This document shows positions 1 through 7,601 of a DNA stretch of 24,782 bases, one piece after another. The notes beneath the pieces were generated by a model that did not search any database, was not told the DNA's origin, and worked only from the letters and a program-made list of their open reading frames with translations. A program made the position numbers and the translations under genes. Numbering within the stretch: the first letter of the stretch is position 1; every line of letters begins with the position of its first letter. The stretch is from an uncultured Lachnospiraceae bacterium. Lineage in GTDB: Bacteria > Bacillota > Clostridia > Lachnospirales > Lachnospiraceae. Location of the stretch: contig CAJTYN010000029.1 of assembly GCA_910584115.1 (NCBI GenBank), forward strand, positions 1 through 24,782, in the 5' to 3' direction.

Positions 1-7
1 CGGCATC

Positions 8-937
8 ATGCTCCTGGCGGCTGTCATCCTCGTCTGCGGGCTGATCTTCGGCAGGAGCTTCAGGGGCGAAGAGGCGGACAGCCACAGGCCGCTGAGATTC
101 GGCGCCACATATATGACCATGAACAATCCCTATTTTACCGCGCTCAATGAGAGCATCCGGGAGGTGGTGGAGGCCAACGGGGATATCCTGATCACCCGCG
201 ACCCGGCCCAGGACCAGGAGCGGCAGAACGCCCAGATCCAGGAGATGCTGGACGAGGGCGTGGCCGGGATTTTTGTAAATCCCGTGGATTGGGAGGAGAT
301 CACGCCGGCCCTGCAGGCCTGCCAGGAAGCAGGGGTCCCGGTGTTCAATGTGGACACGGATGTAAAAGAGACGCAGTACGTGGCCACGGTGATCCAGTCG
401 GATAACTACCAGGCCGGCGTGCAGTGCGCCAGGGACATGATGGCCAAACGGGAGGCGGCCCGCATCGTGATCATGGAGCACTACAATATCCGCTCCACCG
501 TACAGCGGGTGCAGGGATTCCTGGACACGATCGAGGGACACCCGCAGTACCAGGTGGTAGAGGAAAAATCCACGACCTCGGAGCTGGAGGTGGCCATGGA
601 AGTCATGAGGCAGATCCTGGAGACGGATCTTGAGTTCGATGTGGTGTTAGGCGGCAACGATCCCACGGCCCTGGGCGCGCTGGCGGCACTGCAGATGCGC
701 CATGTGGACGGGGTGATGATCTACGGGATCGATGGCTCCCCGGACTGCAAAGCCATGATCCAGCAGGGATATATAGAGGGCACCAGCGCCCAGAGGCCGA
801 TCCGGATGGGACGGACCAGCGCCCAGGCGGCGTACGACTATCTGGCGGGAAAAGAGATCCCAAAGGAGATCACGGTGGAAGTGACGCTGGTCACGAAAGA
901 GAATCTGGATGAGTTTGATATCGACGGGTGGCAGTGA
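8..937 (+). CDS. Membrane-anchored periplasmic sugar-binding protein (Peripla_BP_4/RbsB-like), 5' end possibly outside the window
   Basis: Extracytoplasmic sugar-binding protein of the ribose/galactose-binding (type I periplasmic-binding) fold. Residues 1-17 are a hydrophobic signal or anchor, without a lipobox cysteine in good context. The mature part starts with an RFGATYMTMNNPYF strand typical of the family, then shows DEGVAGIFVNPVDW (substrate-lobe strand), GVPVFNVDTDV, and YGIDGSPDCKAMIQQG near the C-terminus. The reading frame is open to the window edge, so the true start may lie upstream of the ATG at 8. Its stop is 1 base before the histidine kinase start, so the two are translationally coupled. 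With no permease or ATPase gene nearby, I infer that it presents ligand to the kinase rather than to a transporter. That role is inference; the fold assignment is firm. Confidence 0.85.
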   Translation: MLLAAVILVCGLIFGRSFRGEEADSHRPLRFGATYMTMNNPYFTALNESIREVVEANGDILITRDPAQDQERQNAQIQEMLDEGVAGIFVNPVDWEEITPALQACQEAGVPVFNVDTDVKETQYVATVIQSDNYQAGVQCARDMMAKREAARIVIMEHYNIRSTVQRVQGFLDTIEGHPQYQVVEEKSTTSELEVAMEVMRQILETDLEFDVVLGGNDPTALGALAALQMRHVDGVMIYGIDGSPDCKAMIQQGYIEGTSAQRPIRMGRTSAQAAYDYLAGKEIPKEITVEVTLVTKENLDEFDIDGWQ

Positions 938-938
938 T

Positions 939-2285
939 ATGAGAGCGAAGAGGATCGAGATCTCCCTGGTCAAATACCTGATGCTGTTCCTGAACTGGGT
1001 GACGGTGGCGGCTGTGACGGGTTTTATCCTGGTGACCACGGAGGAGATAAGGGCATTTTACATTGCCAGGGATTTTATCGGCGGGGTGGATGCGATCCCC
1101 CGCAGGCCCGGGATGATCTTCGTGGCGTGCCTGCTGCTGATGGGGATCCTGACGTGTTCGTTCATCATGCGCGACATCGTGCATTTCAAAAACGGCAAGC
1201 TGGAGGCCGGGTCATTATTCTGTGACTTTGTGGTCAGCATGGCGATCGTGATGCTGCTGAATTTTAATTACAACGGGATCTTGCTGTGGGTATTTGCCAA
1301 TGTGATCTTTTACACGAAGAACAGTTCCGGGCAGTTTTTGTTCATGCTGCTGGCGGTGCTGAGCTTCGTGGGGACGGATCACGGGCTTGTCTCGGTCAAT
1401 TACTCTCTGTATGATATCCAGGATTACATCAGCTACTATGAGGCGGGGCGGCAGTCTTATATACTGGGGATCTACAATGTGCTGACCTCTCTGAACATGG
1501 TGATCTTCATCATCTTCTGCGTGTTCGTGATCCAGGAGCAGCGGGGGACCATAGAGAAGGTCAATGAATTGTACGAGAAGCTCTCCAAGGCCAACGGGGA
1601 GCTGCAGCAGGCAAATGAGGAGCTGCAGGAATACGCGGATATGAAGGAAAAGATGGGGCAGACCAAGGAGCGCAACCGGCTGGCCAGGGAGATCCATGAC
1701 ACGTTGGGGCATACGCTGACCGGGATCTCGGCGGGGATCGACGCCTGCATCGCCATGATCGACATCGCGCCGGACAAGACCAAGAGCCAGCTCGAAGTGA
1801 TCTCCGGTGTGACCCGGGAGGGGATCCAGGAGATCCGCCGGTCGGTGAGCCAGCTCCGCCCGGACGCCCTGGAGCGGCTCCGTCTAAAGGACGCGATCCA
1901 GAAGATGGTGGAGGATACCAACACATTGACGAACACGAACGTATCCTTTGACTGTCGTATACAGCCGCTGCGTTTTTGTGAAGATGAGGAAAATGCCATT
2001 TACCGGGTGATCCAGGAGAGCCTGACCAACGCCATGCGCCACGGACAGGCCACCCAGGTGGATATCCGGATGTGGCCCGAGGACGGGGATGTGAGGCTGA
2101 CGATACAAGATAACGGCGCAGGCTGCAAAGAGATCCGGCCGGGTTTTGGCACGGCGCATATCCGGGAGAGGATCGCCCTTTTAAACGGCACGGTGTCCTT
2201 TGACGGCAGCCATGGTTTTCTTGTGGATGCCACGATCCCGATCAGGTGGGGTGTAGAATATGATCAAAGTATTGATAGCAGATGA
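939..2285 (+). CDS. Membrane histidine kinase, NarL/LuxR-partner (HisKA_3) type
   Basis: Sensor kinase of 448 residues. About five to six hydrophobic segments fill residues 10-200 (for example 12-31, 58-77, 97-125, 132-150, 175-198), followed by a coiled-coil-like stretch at about 200-245. The HisKA_3 phospho-acceptor motif REIHDTLGHTLTG places the phosphorylated residue at H253. The ATP-binding domain has an N box (QESLTNAMRHG, 359-369), a G1 box (DNGAG, 391-395) and a G2 box (GFGTAHIRERI). The frame is also open from ATG 909, but ATG 939 is preferred because it follows the upstream stop by one base with a weak GGGTGG ribosome site just before. The membrane part has no recognisable extracytoplasmic sensor domain, so the preceding binding protein may be the ligand receptor. 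It overlaps the response regulator by 26 bases. Confidence 0.93.
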   Translation: MRAKRIEISLVKYLMLFLNWVTVAAVTGFILVTTEEIRAFYIARDFIGGVDAIPRRPGMIFVACLLLMGILTCSFIMRDIVHFKNGKLEAGSLFCDFVVSMAIVMLLNFNYNGILLWVFANVIFYTKNSSGQFLFMLLAVLSFVGTDHGLVSVNYSLYDIQDYISYYEAGRQSYILGIYNVLTSLNMVIFIIFCVFVIQEQRGTIEKVNELYEKLSKANGELQQANEELQEYADMKEKMGQTKERNRLAREIHDTLGHTLTGISAGIDACIAMIDIAPDKTKSQLEVISGVTREGIQEIRRSVSQLRPDALERLRLKDAIQKMVEDTNTLTNTNVSFDCRIQPLRFCEDEENAIYRVIQESLTNAMRHGQATQVDIRMWPEDGDVRLTIQDNGAGCKEIRPGFGTAHIRERIALLNGTVSFDGSHGFLVDATIPIRWGVEYDQSIDSR

Positions 2286-2931
2286 CCAGGAACTGATCCG
2301 GCAGAGCCTGCAGATCGTCCTGGATGCCAGGGAGGACCTGCAGGTCACGGACGCGGTGGCCAATGGACAGGAAGTGGTGAGGAGCGTGCGGCAGGAGAAA
2401 CCGGACGTGATCTTGATGGATATCCGCATGCCCAAGATGGACGGGGTGCAGTGTACGAAGATCATCAAGGATCTGTGCCCGGATATCAAGATCATCATCC
2501 TGACTACGTTCGACGATGACGAGTATGTGTACAATGCCCTGAAATACGGCGCCAGCGGGTATCTCTTAAAAGGCGTGTCCATGGACGGGCTGGTGGAGGC
2601 GATCGAGACGGTCCACAGCGGCCGGGCGATGATCAACCCGGATATCGCCGCGAAGGTGCTCCGCCTCTTTTCCCAGATGGCCCAGTCGGACTACTGCATC
2701 CCCATCGATGACCAACAGGTGGAGACGCTGACGAAGACGGAATGGAAGATCGTGGCGCAGGTGGAAAAAGGATCCTCCAACCGGGAGATCGCGGAGGCCT
2801 TGAGCCTCTCAGACGGGACCGTGCGTAATTACCTGAGCACGATCCTCAATAAGCTGGACCTGCGGGACCGGACGCAGCTTGCGATCTGGGCTGTCCAGAG
2901 GCAGGCGGGCAAACGACTGGAGGGGATCTAA
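2260..2931 (+). CDS. Response regulator, NarL/FixJ (REC + LuxR-type HTH)
   Basis: DNA-binding response regulator of 223 residues, the usual length. The receiver domain (residues 1-120) has the acidic pair D8-D9, the phospho-acceptor D54 in LMDIRMPKMDG, the switch threonines at 82-83 and K104 in YLLKG. The C-terminal LuxR-type helix-turn-helix runs from about 155 to 215 (LTKTEWKIVAQVEKG, then SNREIAEALSLSDGTVRNYL). The first 26 bases overlap the end of the kinase gene, so the pair is co-translated and is almost certainly cognate. Targets are not shown by the sequence; the adjacent solute-binding protein gene and distant sugar-transport genes are plausible. Confidence 0.95.
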   Translation: MIKVLIADDQELIRQSLQIVLDAREDLQVTDAVANGQEVVRSVRQEKPDVILMDIRMPKMDGVQCTKIIKDLCPDIKIIILTTFDDDEYVYNALKYGASGYLLKGVSMDGLVEAIETVHSGRAMINPDIAAKVLRLFSQMAQSDYCIPIDDQQVETLTKTEWKIVAQVEKGSSNREIAEALSLSDGTVRNYLSTILNKLDLRDRTQLAIWAVQRQAGKRLEGI

Positions 2932-2944
2932 AAAGGAGGGCATC

Positions 2945-4255
2945 ATGGAAGGGACTAAGGGACAGGCGGTGATGTTCATCCTCTTGACGGCGGGGCTGAT
3001 CCTGGCGGTCTGCCTGGGCAGCCGGGACAATGAGACGATCCTGGAATTTGGCATGTTCGCCGGGAGCAACTGGGACGTGGCCAATGCGGACAGCTGCATC
3101 ATCATCGATAAAGCCATAGAAAAATTCGAAAAGACCCATCCGGGGGTGCGCATCCATTACTACAGCGGGATCCCCAAGGACGATTATCCGGAATGGCTGG
3201 CCAGGAAGATCCTGAGCGGGAAGACGCCGGACGTGTTCATGGTCCTCTCTGATGACCTGGATAAGATGGTCTCCCTGGGCGTGCTCGCCGACCTGGATCC
3301 CTGGATCGCCCGGGATAAGACCTTCGCCCGGTCGGCTTTCTTTCAGACGGCCCTGGATTCCGGCGTGCGCGGCAGCAGGCAGTACGCCCTGCCCTACGAG
3401 ACGGTGCCCACGCTGATGTTCGTGAACAAGACACTCCTGAACCAGTCGGGATTCGGCGTGCCGGAGAGCGATTGGGACTGGGAGCAGCTTCTGCGCATCT
3501 GCAAGCGGATCACAAAGGACACGGACGGGGATGGCCGGGTGGATCAGTTCGGCACATACAATTACGGATGGAAAGAAGCGGCCTACACCAACGGCGGGGA
3601 GCTCTTTGACGACAACGGGACGAAATGCTATATCCACTCTGAGCAGGTGGCCCAGGCGGTCCGGTACGTCAACGAGCTCAGCGACTTAAATCAGGGACAG
3701 AAGGTGAGCCAGGAGGATTTTGACGGCGGCCATGTGGCCTTCATGCCGCTGTCTTTCGCGGAATACCGCACGTACAAGACTTATCCCTATAAGATCAAAA
3801 AATACAGCACGTTTCAGTGGGACTGCATCACCCTCCCCGCGGGTCCCCAGGGGGACAATATCTCCGAGGTGGACAGCCTCTTGATCGGGATCAGCAGCCA
3901 TAGCCACAGGAAACAGCTGGCCTGGGAGTTTTTGAAGACGCTCACCTACGACGAGGAGATCCAGATGGAAATCTTCCGTTACTCCCAGGGGGCGTCTGTG
4001 CTGCGCGTCGTGACGGGATCCGAGCAGATGGAGGAGATCCTGGGCCGGGATATGGAGGACAGCGACAGGGTCATCGACCATGAGCTGCTCAGCAGCGTGA
4101 TCGAGAAGGGAAAGGATACGCCCCGGTTTGCCAGGTACGGTGATGCGCTCTCGTTGGCGGAGAGCGAGGTCCTGAAGATCTATGAGGAGGAAAAGAACGT
4201 GGACAGCTCGCTGAAGATCGCGCAGCGGGTGATCGAGCATTTCCTGGCCCAGTGA
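2945..4255 (+). CDS. Extracellular solute-binding protein, family 1 (SBP_bac_1)
   Basis: Carbohydrate-type ABC solute-binding protein of 436 residues. An N-terminal hydrophobic segment (about 8-24) serves as signal or anchor. It contains a cysteine, but the residue before it is Val, so it is a poor lipobox. Family hallmarks are KFEKTHPGVRIHYYSG (61-75), TPDVFMVLSDD (94-104), LPYETVPTLMFVNKTLL (about 149-165) and a calcium-loop-like DTDGDGRVDQFG (192-203), common in clostridial members. ATG 2945 is chosen because AAAAGGAGGG ends 4 bases before it; the longer open frame from 2879 lies inside the response regulator gene. It is the last gene before a terminator and has no ABC permease partner, so it may be a second sensory receptor or serve a transporter encoded elsewhere. 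Confidence 0.9.
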   Translation: MEGTKGQAVMFILLTAGLILAVCLGSRDNETILEFGMFAGSNWDVANADSCIIIDKAIEKFEKTHPGVRIHYYSGIPKDDYPEWLARKILSGKTPDVFMVLSDDLDKMVSLGVLADLDPWIARDKTFARSAFFQTALDSGVRGSRQYALPYETVPTLMFVNKTLLNQSGFGVPESDWDWEQLLRICKRITKDTDGDGRVDQFGTYNYGWKEAAYTNGGELFDDNGTKCYIHSEQVAQAVRYVNELSDLNQGQKVSQEDFDGGHVAFMPLSFAEYRTYKTYPYKIKKYSTFQWDCITLPAGPQGDNISEVDSLLIGISSHSHRKQLAWEFLKTLTYDEEIQMEIFRYSQGASVLRVVTGSEQMEEILGRDMEDSDRVIDHELLSSVIEKGKDTPRFARYGDALSLAESEVLKIYEEEKNVDSSLKIAQRVIEHFLAQ

Positions 4256-4270
4256 GATGATATATGGATA

Positions 4271-4302
4271 AAAGGCAGGTGCGCGCCAGACCTGCCCTTT
4301 TT
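4271..4302. terminator. Bidirectional intrinsic terminator between convergent operons
   Basis: Stem GGCAGGT (4274-4280) pairs with ACCTGCC (4290-4296). It is flanked by an A-run on the left and a T-run on the right, so it can end both the sensor operon (+) and rpoN (-), which stops at 4321. Confidence 0.85.
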
Positions 4303-4320
4303 ATGTAGGATCGATACGGG

Positions 4321-5649
4321 CTACAGATATCGCCGCAGCCTGGAATCCGGGATTCCCAGTTCCATCCTGTATTTCGCCACGGTCCGCCGGGATAGGACGA
4401 TCCCGTCTTCTCTGATGATCTCGGAGATCTTCTGGTCGCTCAAGGGATGGGCGGCGTCTTCTTCCTGTATGATCTTGGCGATCTGCTTTTTCATCCGGTC
4501 GGCGGAGACGTCTTCCTGAGACGTGAGCGAGGCCGTGAACAGATCCTTGAGCAGGACGACTTTTTTGTACTGGAGGTATTTGCCCTTGATCGCCCGGCTC
4601 ACGGTGGACGTATGGATCCCCGCCCGGGCGGCCACCTGTTCCATGGACATAGGTGTAAGGCCGCTCCCTTGCAGGAAATATCTTTCCTGGAGTTCGAGGA
4701 TCACCTCCACGACCTTGACGATCGTGCTGCGCCGCTGCTCCACACAGTTGATCACGTAGCGCGCCCTCTCCAGTTTTTGCTGGAAATACGCCCGCAGTTC
4801 CGGGTCTTTTGTATCCTGCATCATGCGGATATAATAGCCGTTGCATTTATATTCGCCCATCCAGCTGTCATTTAGGGAGATCCGCCACGCATCTTTTTCC
4901 CGGTTCACCAGGATATCCGGGATGATGTATTCTGTATGGGTGCTGGGCATGTTCATGATCGGACGGGGATCCAGCTGCCCGATCATGTGGATGTACTCTT
5001 TGATCCGGGCGGTGGACAGGTGCAGATCCCGCGACACGCTGCTGATCTGGCCTTTCAGCACATCGTCCAAGTGGTCTTGGATCAGGCGGATGAGTTTTTC
5101 GTCGGTATTTCCGGCCGCCTCCAGCTGCTTGATCAGGCATTCGGAGATGTCTCTGGAGAAGATGCCCACCGGTTCCAGCTCTTTTAGCCGCTCTAAGCAT
5201 CTTTCGATCATTTCTGTGCCGCGGCCCAGAGCCCGCGCGACCACGTCCAGGTCATGGTCAAAAAAACCCTTTTCATCCAGGCACTGCACCAGATAGCCCA
5301 TGAGAGTCCATTCATCGTCAGAGTAGTCTTTTCTGTGGAGCTGCCCCATGATATAGCTGTAGATCTCATCAGGCTCCCGGGCGGGGAGGTCGCTCTTGCG
5401 GTCGCTGTCCTCGTCCTCCCACTGGAGATAATGGTCCTTGTAGGAGGTCCCCTTCTCGTAGAGCTGCTCCAGGTCTTTGATCATCTCATCCTGTTTGTCC
5501 ACAGAGTTATCCAGCATGGGATTTTCCAGATATTCATCGGTCATGAAATTCTCTAATTCCTGGTTCGTATATGAGAGGATCTGCAGGGACTGCAGCTGTC
5601 TTGCGGATAAAGTCTGTTTCTGTTCAAGGTCTGATACCAGGTCAAACAT
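4321..5649 (-). CDS. rpoN: RNA polymerase sigma-54 factor RpoN
   Basis: Sigma-54 directs RNA polymerase to -24/-12 promoters and needs AAA+ enhancer-binding activators to open them. The 442-residue product has the Gln/Leu-rich activator-responsive region I at the N-terminus (LEQKQTLSARQLQSLQILSY), a core-binding middle region, a helix-turn-helix around MSMEQVAARAGIHTSTVSRA, and the RpoN box SRRTVAKYRMEL (420-431) near the C-terminus. The open frame begins at two GTG codons (5661, 5658), but ATG 5649 is preferred. The bases before it, GGTGGTGATC, nearly match the full anti-Shine-Dalgarno complement at good spacing. It is a single-gene unit, convergent with the sensor operon and divergent from the TetR gene. 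No activator gene and no convincing -24/-12 site was seen in the window. Confidence 0.97.
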   Translation of the reverse strand: MFDLVSDLEQKQTLSARQLQSLQILSYTNQELENFMTDEYLENPMLDNSVDKQDEMIKDLEQLYEKGTSYKDHYLQWEDEDSDRKSDLPAREPDEIYSYIMGQLHRKDYSDDEWTLMGYLVQCLDEKGFFDHDLDVVARALGRGTEMIERCLERLKELEPVGIFSRDISECLIKQLEAAGNTDEKLIRLIQDHLDDVLKGQISSVSRDLHLSTARIKEYIHMIGQLDPRPIMNMPSTHTEYIIPDILVNREKDAWRISLNDSWMGEYKCNGYYIRMMQDTKDPELRAYFQQKLERARYVINCVEQRRSTIVKVVEVILELQERYFLQGSGLTPMSMEQVAARAGIHTSTVSRAIKGKYLQYKKVVLLKDLFTASLTSQEDVSADRMKKQIAKIIQEEDAAHPLSDQKISEIIREDGIVLSRRTVAKYRMELGIPDSRLRRYL

Positions 5650-5761
5650 TGTGATCACCACCGTTCTCGATATATTTTGGGAACAGATATCATTCTGTCT
5701 TCATATTAACATAAACCGTATGAGCTTACAAGTTGGGAATGAGTACTTGTGATATTTCGGT

Positions 5762-5790
5762 TTGACAAATGACAGCGCAGACGGTATGAT
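5762..5790 (+). promoter_or_regulatory. Sigma-A promoter of the TetR gene
   Basis: TTGACA (5762-5767), a 17-base spacer, then TATGAT (5785-5790): a near-consensus promoter 36 bases upstream of the TetR start. An inverted repeat ACAAGT-N11-ACTTGT (5728-5750) lies just upstream of the -35 box and is a possible autoregulatory or rpoN-side operator. Confidence 0.8.
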
Positions 5791-5826
5791 GTAAAAAATG
5801 GATGATAGAGAGGGCATAGGATAAAG

Positions 5827-6510
5827 GTGGCAGCAGAAGATACGAAAAAGAAACTGGTGGAAGCGGCTTATAAGGTACTGATAGAGGAGGGTTTTGAAAA
5901 TATCAAAGCGAGGAATGTGGCGAAGAAAGCCGGGTATGCGGCCACTGCTATATACAAGCATTTTGGGAGCCTGAATTTTTTGATCACATTGGCTTCTTTT
6001 AAGATATTGGATGAGTATAATCAGAAGAGCATTGAGATCTCCACGACTGTCACGGATCCTATCCAGATGTCAAAGTTATCCTGGAGGTATTTTCTGTTTT
6101 ATGCATTCAAGAATGTGCCGGTGTTTGAAAATCTGTTCTGGGGGAAGGCAAGAGGGATCTTCGAAGAAGCGGTCCTGGAGTATTTTCAGTTGTATCCGGA
6201 GGAGATCAGAAACCAGACCTCTACATTTTTTTATCTCGCGTATTTTAATTCCAGTATAGAAGAACGGGATTTTATGCTGTTCCGCCGTGCGGCCAATGAA
6301 GGGCGGCTGACACTGGATGATGCCGCTTATATCAGCCGGGTCAACAGTCTTGTCACACATGCGGCTCTGCGGGAACATATGGAGGATTACAAAGATCCTG
6401 CTGTCGCCAAACGGGCGGCGGAGGATTGTTATAAGATCATCGAGAAGACCATCGATAAATGCCTGATCGATCGAGCGGCGGATGAAAAGGACGCTCCTGT
6501 CAGAGGATAG
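5827..6510 (+). CDS. TetR/AcrR-family transcriptional regulator
   Basis: Regulator of 227 residues. The N-terminal TetR helix-turn-helix (about residues 5-52) reads KLVEAAYKVLIEEGFENI, then ARNVAKKAGYAATAIYKHFG, with the family's usual YKHF at the end of the recognition helix. The rest is a helical ligand-binding and dimerisation domain with no specific signature. The start is GTG 5827; an AGG lies 6 bases before it, and there is no better ATG before the HTH. It has its own strong promoter and converges on the methyltransferase operon, sharing a terminator. Its position beside the methyltransferase/transporter cassette makes it the likely local regulator, probably derepressed by a substrate of the pathway. 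That is inference supported by the paired palindromes in the mttB intergenic region. Confidence 0.9.
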   Translation: MAAEDTKKKLVEAAYKVLIEEGFENIKARNVAKKAGYAATAIYKHFGSLNFLITLASFKILDEYNQKSIEISTTVTDPIQMSKLSWRYFLFYAFKNVPVFENLFWGKARGIFEEAVLEYFQLYPEEIRNQTSTFFYLAYFNSSIEERDFMLFRRAANEGRLTLDDAAYISRVNSLVTHAALREHMEDYKDPAVAKRAAEDCYKIIEKTIDKCLIDRAADEKDAPVRG

Positions 6511-6524
6511 GAGGCGTCCTTTTT
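6485..6524. terminator. Bidirectional terminator between TetR and URO-D genes
   Basis: AAAAGGACGC (6485-6494) pairs with GCGTCCTTTT (6514-6523), extended by TCCT/AGGA with one bulged G. T-runs occur on both strands. The left arm lies inside the last codons of the TetR gene. Confidence 0.85.
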
Positions 6525-6536
6525 GCATATGGTCCA

Positions 6537-7601
6537 TCATGCCTGCAGTTTTAGATATCTCATCCGGCTGTAGCGATAGAGTTCTTCGGACAGGTTGACA
6601 GCCCGATCCGATCTTTCATCCCACAGACGGCAGGCCAAGCGTCCGGTCAGACCGAGTCCGTCGACCTTTTCATGGAGGTAGGCGATGGCGTCTTCATCAC
6701 TCATATCCGCGGAAAATTCATACATGGTGCATTGGGCCAGTTCTTTTCCATAAGTGTCCATGAGCGCCTTTTTGTCGTTGGCGTTATCCTGCCCCTCCCA
6801 AGCGTCAAAGCCGGCCTGGATGAACAGGGGGAGCAGCCGCCCCACGCATCCGCAGGAATGGAGGCAGATGTACATGCCCATATCGTGGGTCGCTTTTGTG
6901 ATCTTCTGGTACTGGGGCAAAAAGATCTTTTCAAAAATATCCGGCGAGAAAAATGTATCGATCTGTGTTCCCATGTCATCATGGAATAAGATCATATCCG
7001 CATGGTAGATCTCTTTGGCGATCGTGATCAGTCCGATATGCCAGTCGGCGAGTCGGTCGTAAAAAGCATTCAGTTCCTCAGGTTCTTCTAAAAGGGCGCA
7101 AAAAGTATCTTCAAAACCCATCAGGTCCGCAGTCCGCTCAAAAAAGCCATTGACGATCACAAAATAAGAGAAGCGGTCTTCCGCGATCCGGCCCTTATAA
7201 TTTTCTTCATGATCCTTTTTCCAGTCGATCGCGGACAGATCCGGCCAGAGGATCTCCTCACGCCATCTTGTGATATCAGATAACCTCCGCGTGCCTGGCT
7301 TTACCATGGCGGCTTTGGAGAGGGGTTCATATTCCCATTCGATGCCGAACCAGTCGATCCCGCCAAAATTCCTGGCACGGGCATCTGGCATGATCATGGG
7401 CTGGATGGCATTATTATCCAGGGTCTGGTTCGGGAGCCACAGGGGTGTCTGGCCTTCCAGCATACGGATCATATTTTCTTTTGGAGTGATCGGATAGTCA
7501 TAGCGGGGGACGACGATCTCCGGCGCGCCATATATGCCGGGCATCCGATATTCACCGATGATCTTTAATTCTTTTTCATCAAATTTATCATATCTTACCA
7601 T
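6537..7601 (-). CDS. URO-D-fold methyltransferase (uroporphyrinogen decarboxylase family, MtaA/CmuA-like)
   Basis: Protein of 354 residues in the URO-D superfamily branch that moves methyl groups to or from corrinoids. It carries the zinc-ligand pattern of MtaA/MtbA-type methyltransferases: H248-x-C250 in CLHSCGC, and a distal C324 in LACRLWDER, 74 residues on, close to the spacing in that family. Haem-pathway HemE is less likely given these residues and the neighbours. The start codon overlaps the end of the upstream MttB-like gene by 7 bases (ATGGTAA), so the two are translationally coupled and probably act together. Plausible roles are the second methyl transfer (methyl-corrinoid to a pterin or thiol) or direct demethylation. 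The acceptor cannot be read from sequence. Confidence 0.85.
   Translation of the reverse strand: MVRYDKFDEKELKIIGEYRMPGIYGAPEIVVPRYDYPITPKENMIRMLEGQTPLWLPNQTLDNNAIQPMIMPDARARNFGGIDWFGIEWEYEPLSKAAMVKPGTRRLSDITRWREEILWPDLSAIDWKKDHEENYKGRIAEDRFSYFVIVNGFFERTADLMGFEDTFCALLEEPEELNAFYDRLADWHIGLITIAKEIYHADMILFHDDMGTQIDTFFSPDIFEKIFLPQYQKITKATHDMGMYICLHSCGCVGRLLPLFIQAGFDAWEGQDNANDKKALMDTYGKELAQCTMYEFSADMSDEDAIAYLHEKVDGLGLTGRLACRLWDERSDRAVNLSEELYRYSRMRYLKLQA

Noticed and set aside
2846..3637. Long - strand open frame (263 codons) across the solute-binding protein gene
   Set aside because: Antisense shadow. The + strand gene has a strong ribosome site and family motifs, and the reverse frame has none.
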